DNA of 64,000 nucleotides from Pseudomonas marginalis. Lineage in GTDB: Bacteria; Pseudomonadota; Gammaproteobacteria; Pseudomonadales; Pseudomonadaceae. The translations under genes and the position numbers were made by a program. The DNA is taken from the NCBI RefSeq assembly GCF_024169655.1, contig NZ_JALJWV010000001.1:1307001-1371000 (forward strand), read 5' to 3'. Positions 33,774-47,135 of this stretch are shown in pieces. Each line of letters begins with the position of its first letter. The stretch's first letter is position 1. Below the pieces are notes generated by a model. The model was not told the DNA's origin, searched no databases, and worked only from the letters and a program-made list of their open reading frames with translations.

Positions 33774-35126
33774 ATGAGTGCGCTTTACATGATTGTCGGC
33801 ACCCTGGTTGCTCTGGGTGTGCTGGTTACCTTCCACGAATTCGGCCACTTTTGGGTGGCGCGTCGTTGCGGCGTCAAGGTACTGCGCTTTTCCGTCGGTT
33901 TCGGCATGCCGTTGCTGCGCTGGCACGACCGCCGCGGCACCGAGTTCGTGATCGCCGCCATCCCCTTGGGTGGCTACGTCAAGATGCTTGATGAGCGCGA
34001 AGGCGAAGTGCCGGCGGATCAACTGGACCAGTCCTTCAATCGCAAGACCGTTCGTCAGCGCATCGCTATTGTCGCCGCCGGCCCGATCGCCAATTTCCTG
34101 TTGGCCATGGTGTTCTTCTGGTTCCTGGCCATGCTCGGCAGCGAACAGATACGCCCGGTTATCGGTGCGGTTGAGGCGGACAGCATGGCGGCGAAGGCCG
34201 GATTGGTCGCCGGGCAGGAAATTGTTTCCATTGATGGCGAGCCAACCACGGGTTGGGGGGCGGTCAATTTGCAATTGGTGCGTCGCCTGGGCGAAAGCGG
34301 CACTGTCAATGTCGTGGTGCGCGAGCAGGACTCCTCGTCCGAGACCCCGCGTGAACTGACTCTCGACCATTGGCTCAAGGGTTCCGATGAGCCGGACCCG
34401 ATCAAGTCCCTGGGGATTCGCCCATGGCGCCCGGCCTTGCCGCCGGTGCTCACCGAACTTGATCCGAAAGGCCCGGCCCAGGCCGCAGGTCTGAAAACCG
34501 GTGATCGCCTGTTGGCCCTTGATGGCCAGGCGCTGAGTGATTGGCAGCAAGTGGTCGACTTGGTGCGCGTGCGGCCTGATACCAGAATTGTGCTGAAAGT
34601 TGAGCGCGATGGTGCTCAAATTGACGTTCCCGTGACCCTGGCGGTACGTGGGGAGGCCAAGGCGGCCGGGGGTTACCTCGGTGCCGGGGTCAAGCGTCCG
34701 GAGTGGCCGCCTTCAATGATGCGTGAGGTCAGTTTCGGGCCGTTGGCAGCAATTGGCGAGGGCGCGAAACGCACTTGGACCATGAGCGTGCTGACTCTCG
34801 AGTCGCTCAAGAAAATGTTGTTCGGCGAGCTCTCGGTAAAAAACTTGAGTGGGCCGATAACCATTGCTAAAGTGGCGGGCGCTTCTGCCCAGTCGGGTAT
34901 CGCGGATTTCCTGAATTTCCTGGCTTATCTGAGTATTAGCCTTGGGGTTCTGAATTTGTTGCCCATTCCAGTATTGGATGGGGGGCATCTGTTGTTTTAT
35001 CTGGTCGAGTGGGTGCGTGGTCGCCCCTTGTCGGATCGGGTGCAGGGTTGGGGGATACAGATCGGTATCAGTTTGGTGGTCGGGGTGATGTTGTTAGCCT
35101 TGGTCAACGATCTGGGACGACTGTAA
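33774..35126 (+). CDS. rseP: Site-2 protease RseP
   Basis: RseP is the inner-membrane zinc metalloprotease that cuts anti-sigma factors such as MucA/RseA within the membrane and removes signal peptides. The 450-residue protein has the zinc site HEFGH at residues 21-25 in the first membrane helix, two PDZ domains (around 125-200, EADSMAAKAGLVAGQEIVSI; and 225-305, LDPKGPAQAAGLKTGDRLLA) and the LDG motif in LLPIPVLDGGHLLFY near 398-412. In Pseudomonas its action on MucA controls AlgU and alginate. It is followed by a perfect hairpin before bamA. Confidence 0.97.
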   Translation: MSALYMIVGTLVALGVLVTFHEFGHFWVARRCGVKVLRFSVGFGMPLLRWHDRRGTEFVIAAIPLGGYVKMLDEREGEVPADQLDQSFNRKTVRQRIAIVAAGPIANFLLAMVFFWFLAMLGSEQIRPVIGAVEADSMAAKAGLVAGQEIVSIDGEPTTGWGAVNLQLVRRLGESGTVNVVVREQDSSSETPRELTLDHWLKGSDEPDPIKSLGIRPWRPALPPVLTELDPKGPAQAAGLKTGDRLLALDGQALSDWQQVVDLVRVRPDTRIVLKVERDGAQIDVPVTLAVRGEAKAAGGYLGAGVKRPEWPPSMMREVSFGPLAAIGEGAKRTWTMSVLTLESLKKMLFGELSVKNLSGPITIAKVAGASAQSGIADFLNFLAYLSISLGVLNLLPIPVLDGGHLLFYLVEWVRGRPLSDRVQGWGIQIGISLVVGVMLLALVNDLGRL

Positions 35127-35146
35127 CGCTTCGCTGAATTGCGAAT

Positions 35147-35172
35147 CTGCCGCATTTTGCGGCAGTTTGTTT
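35147..35172 (+). terminator. Intrinsic terminator between rseP and bamA
   Basis: CTGCCGCA (35147-35154) and TGCGGCAG (35158-35165) form a perfect 8-bp stem with a TTT loop followed by TTTGTTT. It sits within an otherwise rightward operon, so it is likely partial, or bamA has an extra start site. Confidence 0.7.
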
Positions 35173-35200
35173 ATTGCCAGTTGGAATAAGAAAGGACTTC

Positions 35201-37588
35201 ATGAAACGTCTGCTGCTAACTGCGGTTCTCACCGTATTGATGATCGCCGAAGTTCACGCCGAGTCCTTCACTATCTCCGATATTCGCGTCAACGGCCTCC
35301 AGCGGGTTTCCGCGGGTAGCGTCTTTGGTGCCTTGCCGTTGAACGTCGGGGAACAGGCTGATGACCGTCGCCTGGTGGAATCCACTCGTGCGCTGTTCAA
35401 AACCGGGTTCTTTCAAGATATCCAACTGGGTCGCGAAGGCAACGTCCTGGTCATCACCGTCGTCGAGCGACCTTCCGTCGCCAGTATCGAGATCGAGGGT
35501 AACAAGGCGATCTCCACTGAAGACCTGATGAAGGGCCTCAAGCAATCCGGCCTGGCCGAGGGCGAGATCTTCCAGCGCGCCACCCTTGAGGGTGTGCGTA
35601 ACGAACTGCAACGCCAGTACGTTGCCCAGGGCCGCTACTCCGCGACCGTGGAAACGGAAGTGGTCCCGCAGCCTCGTAACCGTGTCGGCCTCAAGGTCAA
35701 CATCAACGAGGGCACCGTGGCGGCCATTCAGCACATCAACGTGGTGGGCAACACCAAGTTCGCTGATGAAGACCTGATCGGCCTGTTCGAGCTCAAGACC
35801 ACCAACTGGTTGTCGTTCTTCAAGAACGACGACAAGTACGCCCGTGAAAAACTCTCCGGTGACCTGGAGCGTCTACGTTCCTACTACCTGGACCGTGGCT
35901 ATATCAACATGGATATCGCTTCGACCCAGGTGTCCATCACCCCTGACAAGAAGCACGTGTACATCACCGTCAACGTCAACGAGGGTGAGAAGTACAAGGT
36001 CCGCGACGTCAAACTCAGCGGCGACTTGAAAGTGCCTGAAGACCAGGTCAAGTCCCTGCTGCTGGTGCAGAAAGACCAGGTGTTCTCGCGCAAGCTGATG
36101 ACCACTACGTCCGAACTGATCACCCGTCGCCTGGGTAACGAAGGCTATACCTTCGCCAACGTCAACGGCGTGCCGACCCCGCATGATGATGACCACACCG
36201 TGGACATCACCTTTGTGGTCGACCCAGGCAAGCGTGCCTACGTGAACCGCATCAACTTCCGTGGCAACACCAAGTCTGCGGACGAAGTGCTGCGTCGTGA
36301 AATGCGTCAGATGGAAGGTGGCTGGGCGTCGACTTACCTGATCGACCAGTCCAAGACCCGCCTTGAGCGCCTGGGCTTCTTCAAGGAAGTCAACGTCGAA
36401 ACCCCGGCTGTACCGGGCGTGGACGACCAGGTTGACGTGAACTACGCCGTCGAAGAGCAAGCCTCGGGCTCGATCACCGCCAGCGTCGGTTTCGCACAGA
36501 GTGCCGGCCTGATCCTCGGTGGTTCGATCACCCAGAACAACTTCCTCGGTACCGGTAACAAGGTTTCCATCGGCCTGACCCGCAGCGAATACCAGAGTCG
36601 CTATAACTTCGGTTATGTCGACCCCTACTGGACCGCTGATGGTGTGAGCCTGGGTTATAACGCCTTCTACCGCACCACCGACTACAAAGACCTCGACGTT
36701 AACGTTGCCAGCTATGCGATTGACAGCCTGGGTGCCGGCGTCAACATCGGTTACCCGATCAGTGAGACCTCGCGTCTGACCTTCGGCCTGACCGCGCAGC
36801 AGGATGAGATCAAGACCGGTGTGTACACCGTGGATGAGATCTTCGACTTCACCCGTCGTGAAGGCGACAAGTTCCTGAACTTCAAGGCGTCTGCCGGCTG
36901 GTCCGAGTCGACCCTGAACAAAGGCGTACTGGCAACCCGTGGTCACTCCCAGAGCGTGACCCTGGAAGCCACCACGCCGGGCAGCGACCTGTCGTTCTTC
37001 AAGCTCGACTACCGTGGCCAGTTGTTCCAGCCGCTGAGCGACAATTACACCATGCGCCTGCACACTGAGCTGGGCTATGGTGACGGTTATGGTTCGACCA
37101 ACGGCCTGCCGTTCTATGAAAACTACTATGCGGGTGGTTTCAACTCGGTCCGTGGCTTCAAGGACAGCACTTTGGGACCGCGTGGTACCCCTAGCCGTGG
37201 CGCTGGCGTGACCGGTAACACCGGCACCGTGGCGGATACGGACACTAGCGCACTGCCATTCGGTGGTAACGTGCTGATCCAGGGTGGTGCCGAGATCCTG
37301 TTCCCACTGCCGTTCGTGAAAGATCAGCGGTCCCTGCGTACTTCGGTTTTCTGGGATGTGGGTAACGTATTTGACTCCAAGTGCGATCAGGTCACTAACC
37401 CGACTGGCGTGAAGTCCAATACGCAGTGTAACGAAGTAAGCCTCAGCAACCTGGCGAGCTCCGTAGGTGTTGGTGTGACGTGGGTGACTGCGCTTGGTCC
37501 GTTGAGCTTTGCTCTGGCCATGCCGATCAAGAAACCGGATAACGCTGAAACCCAGATTTTCCAATTCTCCCTCGGCCAGACGTTCTAA
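35201..37588 (+). CDS. bamA: Outer-membrane protein assembly factor BamA
   Basis: BamA is the Omp85 barrel that folds and inserts outer-membrane proteins. The start at 35201 (MKRLLLTAVLTVLMIAEVHA, signal peptide about 20 residues, cleavage after HA) is preferred; AAAGGA lies 6 bases before it. The mature protein has five POTRA domains to about residue 420, beginning FTISDIRVNGLQRVSAGSVF, and a 16-strand barrel with the conserved loop-6 motif VRGF in NSVRGFKDSTLGPRG near 650 and a C-terminal Phe in FSLGQTF, the barrel beta-signal. The 795-residue length fits Pseudomonas. It is followed by skp 44 bases later. Confidence 0.97.
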   Translation: MKRLLLTAVLTVLMIAEVHAESFTISDIRVNGLQRVSAGSVFGALPLNVGEQADDRRLVESTRALFKTGFFQDIQLGREGNVLVITVVERPSVASIEIEGNKAISTEDLMKGLKQSGLAEGEIFQRATLEGVRNELQRQYVAQGRYSATVETEVVPQPRNRVGLKVNINEGTVAAIQHINVVGNTKFADEDLIGLFELKTTNWLSFFKNDDKYAREKLSGDLERLRSYYLDRGYINMDIASTQVSITPDKKHVYITVNVNEGEKYKVRDVKLSGDLKVPEDQVKSLLLVQKDQVFSRKLMTTTSELITRRLGNEGYTFANVNGVPTPHDDDHTVDITFVVDPGKRAYVNRINFRGNTKSADEVLRREMRQMEGGWASTYLIDQSKTRLERLGFFKEVNVETPAVPGVDDQVDVNYAVEEQASGSITASVGFAQSAGLILGGSITQNNFLGTGNKVSIGLTRSEYQSRYNFGYVDPYWTADGVSLGYNAFYRTTDYKDLDVNVASYAIDSLGAGVNIGYPISETSRLTFGLTAQQDEIKTGVYTVDEIFDFTRREGDKFLNFKASAGWSESTLNKGVLATRGHSQSVTLEATTPGSDLSFFKLDYRGQLFQPLSDNYTMRLHTELGYGDGYGSTNGLPFYENYYAGGFNSVRGFKDSTLGPRGTPSRGAGVTGNTGTVADTDTSALPFGGNVLIQGGAEILFPLPFVKDQRSLRTSVFWDVGNVFDSKCDQVTNPTGVKSNTQCNEVSLSNLASSVGVGVTWVTALGPLSFALAMPIKKPDNAETQIFQFSLGQTF

Positions 37589-37632
37589 GCGTCTGACCCA
37601 AGATAACGACAACGGATCTGTAGGAGTACATC

Positions 37633-38136
37633 GTGCGTAAGTTGACTCAATTGGTTCTGCTGGCAACTGTGCTGGTAACCACCCCGGCCTTCGCCGAGAT
37701 GAAAATCGCCGTCCTGAACTATCAGATGGCCCTGCTGGAATCCGATGCGGCCAAGAAGTACGCGGTGGATGCCGAGAAGAAATTCGGTCCGCAACTGACC
37801 AAGCTCAAGACGTTGGAAAGCAGTGCCAAGGGCATCCAGGATCGTCTGGTAGCCGGTGGCGACAAGATGCAGCAAGGCGAGCGCGAGCGCCTGGAGCTTG
37901 AATTCAAGCAAAAGGCCCGTGACTACCAGTTCCAGTCCAAGGAACTGAACGAAGCCAAGGCTGTTGCCGACCGCGAAATGCTCAAGCAGCTCAAGCCGAA
38001 ACTCGACAGCGCTGTGGAAGAAGTCATCAAGAAAGGTGCCTTTGACCTGGTGTTCGAACGCGGCGCCGTGATTGACGTCAAGCCTCAATACGACATCACC
38101 CGCCAGGTGATCGAGCGCATGAACCAGCTGAAGTAA
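37633..38136 (+). CDS. skp: Periplasmic chaperone Skp (OmpH)
   Basis: Skp holds unfolded outer-membrane proteins in the periplasm and delivers them to BamA. The 167-residue product begins with a signal peptide (RKLTQLVLLATVLVTTPAFA, cleavage after AFA near residue 21) and the mature part is a long helical hairpin rich in Lys/Glu, typical of OmpH-like trimers (MKIAVLNYQMALLESDAAKK at its start). The start codon is GTG with GTAGGAG 7 bases upstream. It lies between bamA and lpxD; lpxD begins three bases after its stop. Confidence 0.95.
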   Translation: MRKLTQLVLLATVLVTTPAFAEMKIAVLNYQMALLESDAAKKYAVDAEKKFGPQLTKLKTLESSAKGIQDRLVAGGDKMQQGERERLELEFKQKARDYQFQSKELNEAKAVADREMLKQLKPKLDSAVEEVIKKGAFDLVFERGAVIDVKPQYDITRQVIERMNQLK

Positions 38137-38139
38137 GCC

Positions 38140-39195
38140 ATGACCGCGATTATCAAGCTCGGCGAGTTGGCCGAGTTCCTGGGAGCCACCTTGCGTGGTT
38201 CCCCGGAGAAAGAAATTACTGGGCTAGCCACCTTGCAGGAGGCTGGCCCATCTCAGTTGAGCTTCCTCGCAAATCCCCAATACCGTAAATACCTGGCCGA
38301 CAGCCAAGCCGCAGCCCTGCTGCTGAAGGCTGCTGACGCCGAGGGTTACGCCGGGGACGCGTTGGTGGTGGCTGATCCGTACCTGGCCTATGCGCGGGTA
38401 TCCCACCTGTTCGATCCGAAACCCAAGGCGGCTGGAGGAATCCATCCGTCGGCGGTCATCGCCGATGATGCCCAGGTTGACCCTGCGGCCAGCATTGGCG
38501 CTTTTGCCGTGATCGAAAGTGGCGCGCGCATTGCCGCCGGCGTCACCGTAGGCGCTCACTGCTTTATCGGTGCACGCTGTGAAATCGGTGCCGATGGCTG
38601 GCTGGCGCCCCGCGTGACCCTGTACCACGACGTGCGTATCGGGCAGCGGGTGGTTATTCAGTCGGGCGCGGTGATTGGTGGTGAAGGCTTCGGTTTTGCC
38701 AATTCGAAAGGTGTCTGGCACAAGATTGCCCAGGTCGGCGGCGTATTGATCGGCGACGATGTGGAAATCGGCGTCAATACCGCTGTTGATCGCGGGGCTT
38801 TGGCCGATACCGTGATCGGTAATGGCGTGAAGCTCGATAACCAGATCCAGATTGCCCACAACGTACAGATTGGCGATCACACCGCCATGGCGGCCTGCGT
38901 AGGCATATCCGGCAGCACCAAGATCGGCAAGCATTGCATGCTCGCCGGTGGCGTAGGGCTGGTGGGCCATATCGATATTTGCGACAACGTCTTCATCACC
39001 GGCATGACCATGGTCACCCACTCGATTACCGAGCCCGGTGCCTATTCTTCCGGTACCGCCATGCAGCCTGCGGCTGAATGGCGCAAGAGTGCGGCGCGTT
39101 TGAGACATATCGACGACATGGCTCGACGTCTCAAGCAGCTGGAAAAGCGTGTTGGGGACGTGACCCCTGGCGGTAATGCTTCATCAGAAGGCTGA
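38140..39195 (+). CDS. lpxD: UDP-3-O-acylglucosamine N-acyltransferase
   Basis: LpxD adds the second 3-hydroxyacyl chain in lipid A synthesis using hydroxyacyl-ACP. The 351-residue protein has an N-terminal uridine-binding domain (to about 100; [13 protein letters not shown]) and then left-handed beta-helix hexapeptide repeats, for example [20 protein letters not shown] and the catalytic histidine region [18 protein letters not shown] near 235-252. It ends with a short helix ([13 protein letters not shown]). It starts just after skp, so it belongs to the same transcription unit as bamA-skp-fabZ-lpxA-lpxB. Confidence 0.97.
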   Translation: MTAIIKLGELAEFLGATLRGSPEKEITGLATLQEAGPSQLSFLANPQYRKYLADSQAAALLLKAADAEGYAGDALVVADPYLAYARVSHLFDPKPKAAGGIHPSAVIADDAQVDPAASIGAFAVIESGARIAAGVTVGAHCFIGARCEIGADGWLAPRVTLYHDVRIGQRVVIQSGAVIGGEGFGFANSKGVWHKIAQVGGVLIGDDVEIGVNTAVDRGALADTVIGNGVKLDNQIQIAHNVQIGDHTAMAACVGISGSTKIGKHCMLAGGVGLVGHIDICDNVFITGMTMVTHSITEPGAYSSGTAMQPAAEWRKSAARLRHIDDMARRLKQLEKRVGDVTPGGNASSEG

Positions 39196-39305
39196 TACCA
39201 TTTCCATATCAAGTGTGAACAGCCGCTAGACTGCCTCCTTGATTTGCTAGCGGGGCGTGCGTTTAGTCGCCCGCCCCCAATCTTTATTACAGGCTTCCCC
39301 CCGAA

Positions 39306-39746
39306 ATGATGGACATCAACGAGATTCGCGAATACCTGCCTCACCGTTACCCGTTCCTGCTGGTGGATCGTGTAGTGGACCTGAATGTTGAGGAAAAGCG
39401 CATTCGTGCCTACAAGAATGTCAGCATCAACGAACCGTTCTTCAATGGCCACTTTCCCGCGCATCCCATCATGCCGGGCGTGTTGATCATCGAAGCAATG
39501 GCCCAGGCTGCCGGTATCCTTGGTTTCAAAATGCTCGACCTCAAGCCTGCCGACGGCACGCTTTACTATTTCGTGGGCTCCGACAAGTTGCGTTTCCGTA
39601 ACCCGGTCACCCCGGGTGACCAGTTGATCCTGGAAGCCAAGTTCATCAGTTGTAAGCGCCAGATCTGGAAGTTCGAATGCCAGGCTTCGGTGGATGGCAA
39701 GCCAGTGTGCTCCGCCGAAATCATCTGCGCGGAACGCAAACTATGA
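39306..39746 (+). CDS. fabZ: 3-hydroxyacyl-ACP dehydratase FabZ
   Basis: FabZ dehydrates (3R)-hydroxyacyl-ACP in fatty acid elongation, competing with LpxA/LpxD for hydroxyacyl-ACP. The 146-residue hotdog protein shows catalytic His in [25 protein letters not shown] sequence: [12 protein letters not shown] near 47-58, followed by the catalytic Glu in [11 protein letters not shown]. The first four residues are MMDI; the second Met may also start. Its stop overlaps the lpxA start (ATGA), coupling translation. The 110-base gap before it after lpxD carries no gene. Confidence 0.97.
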
Positions 39747-40519
39747 GTTTGATTGACCCTCGCGCAATCATCGATCCGTCGGCCGTACTGGCCGCCGACG
39801 TTGAGGTCGGCCCTTGGTCGATCGTCGGCGCAGGTGTGGAAATCGGCGAGGGGACTGTCATCGGGCCGCACGTGATCCTCAAGGGACCGACCCGCATTGG
39901 CAAACACAATCGCATCTACCAGTTTTCCTCGGTAGGCGAAGACACCCCCGACATGAAGTACAAGGGTGAAGAAACACGCTTGGTAATCGGTGATCACAAC
40001 ATCATTCGTGAAGGCGTGACCATTCACCGTGGTACCGTGCAGGACCGTGCCGAGACCACGCTGGGTGATCACAACCTGGTCATGGCCTACGCGCACATCG
40101 GCCATGACAGCGTGATCGGCAACCACTGTATCCTGGTCAACAACACCGCGTTGGCAGGCCATGTACACGTTGACGATTGGGCGATCCTATCCGGTTTCAC
40201 CCTGGTGCATCAGTACTGCCACATCGGCGCCCATAGTTTCTCCGGCATGGGCACTGCCATCGGCAAGGATGTTCCGGCGTTCGTCACGGTCTTCGGTAAC
40301 CCTGCCGAAGCCCGCAGCATGAACTTCGAAGGCATGCGCCGTCGTGGTTTCAGCGAAGACGCGATCCACGCCCTGCGCCGCGCCTACAAGGTGGTTTACC
40401 GCCAGGGCCTGACGGTTGAGCAAGCGTTGACTGAACTGACCGAGCCTGCAGCATTGTTCCCGGAAGTCGCGGTGTTCCGTGACTCGGTCCAGGCGTCGAC
40501 TCGCGGCATCACTCGCTGA
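39743..40519 (+). CDS. lpxA: UDP-N-acetylglucosamine acyltransferase LpxA
   Basis: LpxA catalyses the first step of lipid A synthesis, transferring a 3-hydroxyacyl group to UDP-GlcNAc. The true start is the ATG at 39743 inside the fabZ stop; a longer frame from 39677 overlaps fabZ and is not used. The 258-residue protein begins [20 protein letters not shown] and is a left-handed beta-helix; the catalytic His region is [20 protein letters not shown] near 132-152, and the acyl-ruler Gly/Met area lies near GGM-type [11 protein letters not shown]. The C-terminal helical cap ends at [14 protein letters not shown]. Followed by lpxB two bases later. Confidence 0.96.
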
Positions 40520-40521
40520 TC

Positions 40522-41661
40522 ATGGCCAATCTGCGTATCGCATTGGTCGCCGGGGAAGCTTCCGGCGATATCCTGGGCGCGGGCCTGATGCGGGCGCTTA
40601 AGGCCCAGCATTCGGCGGTCGAGTTTATCGGTGTGGGTGGCCCGTTGATGCAGGCTGAAGGCCTCACGTCTTACTTCCCCATGGAACGCTTGTCGGTCAT
40701 GGGGTTGGTGGAGGTGTTGGGTCGTCTGCGTGAACTGCTGGTGCGGCGCAAGTTGCTGATTCAGACCCTGATCGAAGAAAAGCCCGACGTTTTTATCGGC
40801 ATCGACGCGCCGGATTTCACCCTCAATATCGAACTCAGGTTGCGTCAGGCTGGGATCAAGACCGTGCATTACGTCAGTCCTTCCGTCTGGGCGTGGCGGC
40901 AGAAGCGCGTGTTGAAGATCCGCGAAGGTTGCGACCTGATGCTGACCTTGCTGCCGTTCGAAGCCCGTTTCTACGAAGAGAAGGGTGTACCGGTGCGGTT
41001 TGTCGGACACACGCTGGCCGATACTATCCCGCTGCACGCCGACCGCGCTGCGGCGCGTGCCGAACTGGGCTTGCCCGACGGCCCGCTTGTCGCGCTGATG
41101 CCGGGCAGTCGCGGTGGCGAAGTGGGTCGCCTGGGCACATTGTTTTTTGATGCCGCCGAACGCCTGCAGGCCTTGAAGCCTGGCGTGCGCTTCATACTGC
41201 CGTGTGCCAGCCCGCAACGTCGTGCACAAATCGAAACATTGCTGCAAGGGCGCAACCTGCCGTTGACCCTGCTCGATGGTCAGTCGCACCTGGCCCTGGC
41301 GGCTTGCGATGCGGTGCTGATCGCCTCGGGCACTGCGACCCTGGAGGCGTTGCTGTACAAGCGTCCGATGGTCGTGGCTTACCGCCTGGCGCCGCTGACC
41401 TTCTGGATTCTCAAGCGCATGGTTAAAAGCCCCTACATCTCCTTGCCCAATCTGCTGGCCCAGCGCCTGTTGGTGCCAGAATTGTTGCAGGACGATGCAA
41501 CGCCCGAAGCCCTGGCGCAGACGCTACTCCCCTTGATCGACGGCGGCGAAGAGCAGACTCGCGGCTTTGACGCCATCCACCGCACCTTGCGCCGTGATGC
41601 GTCAAACCAGGCCGCCGATGCCGTGCTGACGTTGATCGGCCACAAACAGGAAGCCCTATGA
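40522..41661 (+). CDS. lpxB: Lipid-A-disaccharide synthase LpxB
   Basis: LpxB joins UDP-diacylglucosamine and lipid X to form the lipid A disaccharide. The 379-residue GT19 protein starts [23 protein letters not shown] with the conserved GEASGD motif at 11-16, followed by [12 protein letters not shown] near 93-104 and the nucleotide-binding [13 protein letters not shown] near 190-202. [21 protein letters not shown] near 270-290 is the second signature. The stop overlaps rnhB (ATGA). Confidence 0.96.
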   Translation: MANLRIALVAGEASGDILGAGLMRALKAQHSAVEFIGVGGPLMQAEGLTSYFPMERLSVMGLVEVLGRLRELLVRRKLLIQTLIEEKPDVFIGIDAPDFTLNIELRLRQAGIKTVHYVSPSVWAWRQKRVLKIREGCDLMLTLLPFEARFYEEKGVPVRFVGHTLADTIPLHADRAAARAELGLPDGPLVALMPGSRGGEVGRLGTLFFDAAERLQALKPGVRFILPCASPQRRAQIETLLQGRNLPLTLLDGQSHLALAACDAVLIASGTATLEALLYKRPMVVAYRLAPLTFWILKRMVKSPYISLPNLLAQRLLVPELLQDDATPEALAQTLLPLIDGGEEQTRGFDAIHRTLRRDASNQAADAVLTLIGHKQEAL

Positions 41662-42290
41662 CGACGCAAATGGGGCTGGATTTCAGCCTGGTCGCGCAAG
41701 CCCATGAACTGGTGGCCGGCGTGGATGAAGTCGGGCGCGGCCCGCTCTGTGGCGCGGTGGTCACGGCGGCGGTGATTCTTGACCCGAACCGTCCGATCCT
41801 CGGTCTCAACGACTCGAAAAAACTCACCGAAGCGCGTCGGGAAAAACTCTTCGACGAGATCTGTGAAAAAGCCCTGAGCTGGCATATCGCCCGGGCCGAA
41901 GTCGAAGAGATCGACGAACTGAATATCCTCCACGCCACCATGCTCGCCATGCAGCGCGCCGTCGAGGGCCTGCATATCACGCCCAAACTGGCGATGATCG
42001 ACGGCAACCGCTGCCCGAAACTGGCGATGCCGGCTGAAGCGGTGGTCAAGGGCGATAGCAAGGTGCCTGCCATCGCGGCAGCCTCGATTCTGGCCAAGGT
42101 CAGCCGTGACCGTGAAATGGCCGCGTTCGAATTGATCTATCCGGGCTACGGCATCGCCGGCCATAAAGGCTACCCGACGCCCGTTCATCTGGAAGCGCTG
42201 GCCCGTCTTGGCCCGACGCCAATCCACCGTCGCTCGTTCGCCCCGGTGCGCCTGGCTTACGAACAGCGCGAGAGCCTCAGCGAGGTTTAG
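41658..42290 (+). CDS. rnhB: Ribonuclease HII
   Basis: RNase HII removes ribonucleotides misinserted in DNA and RNA in hybrids. The 210-residue protein has the acidic catalytic site in [16 protein letters not shown] near residues 17-32 (DEVGRG), a second Asp in [10 protein letters not shown] near 113-122 and the [12 protein letters not shown] segment with the final acidic residue near 142-153. Its ATG lies within the lpxB stop. It is followed by a terminator and then dnaE. Confidence 0.96.
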   Translation: MTTQMGLDFSLVAQAHELVAGVDEVGRGPLCGAVVTAAVILDPNRPILGLNDSKKLTEARREKLFDEICEKALSWHIARAEVEEIDELNILHATMLAMQRAVEGLHITPKLAMIDGNRCPKLAMPAEAVVKGDSKVPAIAAASILAKVSRDREMAAFELIYPGYGIAGHKGYPTPVHLEALARLGPTPIHRRSFAPVRLAYEQRESLSEV

Positions 42291-42314
42291 TCGCGAGGCT
42301 GATGTTTTTGCCCA

Positions 42315-42345
42315 GGCCCGGTACAATCCCGGGCCTTGTTGTTTC
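42315..42345 (+). terminator. Terminator between rnhB and dnaE
   Basis: AGGCCCGG (42315-42322) and CCGGGCCT (42330-42337) make an 8-bp stem with a 7-base loop, followed by TGTTGTTTCT. It closes the rseP-to-rnhB unit. Confidence 0.75.
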
Positions 42346-42366
42346 TACGTTTAAGACAGGATCACT

Positions 42367-45888
<3,522 letters not shown>

Positions 45889-46026
45889 CGATCAGGTGGT
45901 GGCAAATCGCCTGATCTCGACCAAACATTTAATCTCGACCTGGACGTGCCTCTCCCTTAAGGTAGGGCGCGAACAGACAACCGGCTGGCCAGGCACCCCT
46001 TGGCCGTCGACCCAAGACGGACGCTT

Positions 46027-46974
46027 ATGAACCCGAATTTTCTTGATTTCGAACAGCCGATCGCTGACCTGCAAGCCAAGATCGAAGAACTGCGCCTGGT
46101 CGGCAATGACAATTCGCTGAATATCGGCGATGAGATCGCTCGCCTGCAAGACAAGAGCAGCACGCTCACCGAAGACATCTTCGGCAAGCTGACCAGTTGG
46201 CAGATCGCGCGCCTGGCCCGCCACCCGCGCCGTCCGTACACCCTGGACTACATTCAGCACATCTTCACCGAGTTCGACGAACTGCACGGCGACCGTCACT
46301 TCTCCGACGACGCCGCCATCGTGGGCGGTATCGCGCGCCTGGACGACCAGCCGGTGATGGTGATCGGTCACCAGAAAGGCCGTGAAGTACGCGAAAAAGT
46401 TCGCCGTAACTTCGGCATGCCGCGTCCGGAAGGCTACCGCAAGGCCTGCCGCCTGATGGAAATGGCCGAGCGCTTCAAAATGCCGATCCTGACGTTCATC
46501 GACACCCCGGGTGCCTACCCAGGTATCGACGCCGAAGAACGCAATCAGAGCGAAGCGATCGCCTGGAACCTGCGCGTCATGTCCCGCCTGAAAACTCCGA
46601 TCATTGCCACCGTGATTGGTGAAGGTGGTTCCGGCGGTGCGTTGGCCATTGGTGTCTGCGACCAATTGAACATGCTGCAATATTCGACCTACGCGGTGAT
46701 CTCGCCGGAAGGTTGCGCCTCGATCCTGTGGAAAACCGCCGAGAAAGCGCCGGACGCTGCCGAAGCGATGGGCATCACCGCCGATCGCCTCAAGGGCCTG
46801 GGTATCGTGGATAAAGTCATCGCCGAGCCATTGGGCGGCGCCCACCGCGACCCGGCCGCCGCTGCCGCGACCATCCGCGCCGAACTGGGTTCGCAACTGG
46901 CGATGCTCAAGAAGCTGGATACCGAAGCGCTGTTGGCCCGGCGTTACGAGCGCCTGATGAGCTACGGTCTCTAA
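46027..46974 (+). CDS. accA: Acetyl-CoA carboxylase carboxyltransferase subunit alpha
   Basis: AccA forms with AccD the carboxyltransferase that makes malonyl-CoA from acetyl-CoA. The 315-residue protein starts at [18 protein letters not shown] (46027); this matches the usual Pseudomonas N-terminus, whereas a start at 46000 would add nine poorly conserved residues. Typical motifs are [19 protein letters not shown] near 84-102, [19 protein letters not shown] near 157-175 and [16 protein letters not shown] near 198-213. The gene follows dnaE after 138 bases with no clear terminator and is followed by a REPIN. Confidence 0.97.
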   Translation: MNPNFLDFEQPIADLQAKIEELRLVGNDNSLNIGDEIARLQDKSSTLTEDIFGKLTSWQIARLARHPRRPYTLDYIQHIFTEFDELHGDRHFSDDAAIVGGIARLDDQPVMVIGHQKGREVREKVRRNFGMPRPEGYRKACRLMEMAERFKMPILTFIDTPGAYPGIDAEERNQSEAIAWNLRVMSRLKTPIIATVIGEGGSGGALAIGVCDQLNMLQYSTYAVISPEGCASILWKTAEKAPDAAEAMGITADRLKGLGIVDKVIAEPLGGAHRDPAAAAATIRAELGSQLAMLKKLDTEALLARRYERLMSYGL

Positions 46975-46988
46975 ATCGCAGCCGTAAA

Positions 46989-47083
46989 AAATGTGGGAGG
47001 GGGCTTGCCCCCGATTGCTGAGTGTCAGTCAACGCATCGGGTGACTGGCCCGCCGCTATCGGGAGCAAGCCCTCTCCCACATT
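46989..47083. repeat. REPIN (GTGGGAGGGGGCTTGCCCCC family)
   Basis: Inverted REP copies AAATGTGGGAGGGGGCTTGC and, on the right, GCAAGCCCTCTCCCACATTT flank about 55 bases. The right copy has diverged (GGGAGCAAGCCC). Located between accA and tilS, it can also stabilise or terminate the accA message. Confidence 0.85.
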
Positions 47084-47135
47084 TGCTTTGTGTATGCTTG
47101 GCCAACGTATTCCAGGTTTGCGGCGGTAACATCTG

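Noticed and set aside
39677..39745. Longer N-terminus for lpxA
   Set aside because: It overlaps fabZ, and the conserved LpxA start MSLIDP lies at the ATGA overlap at 39743.
46989..47083. Repeated palindromes considered as CRISPR
   Set aside because: Each is a single pair of inverted REP arms, not regularly spaced direct repeats with unique spacers, and no cas gene is present.
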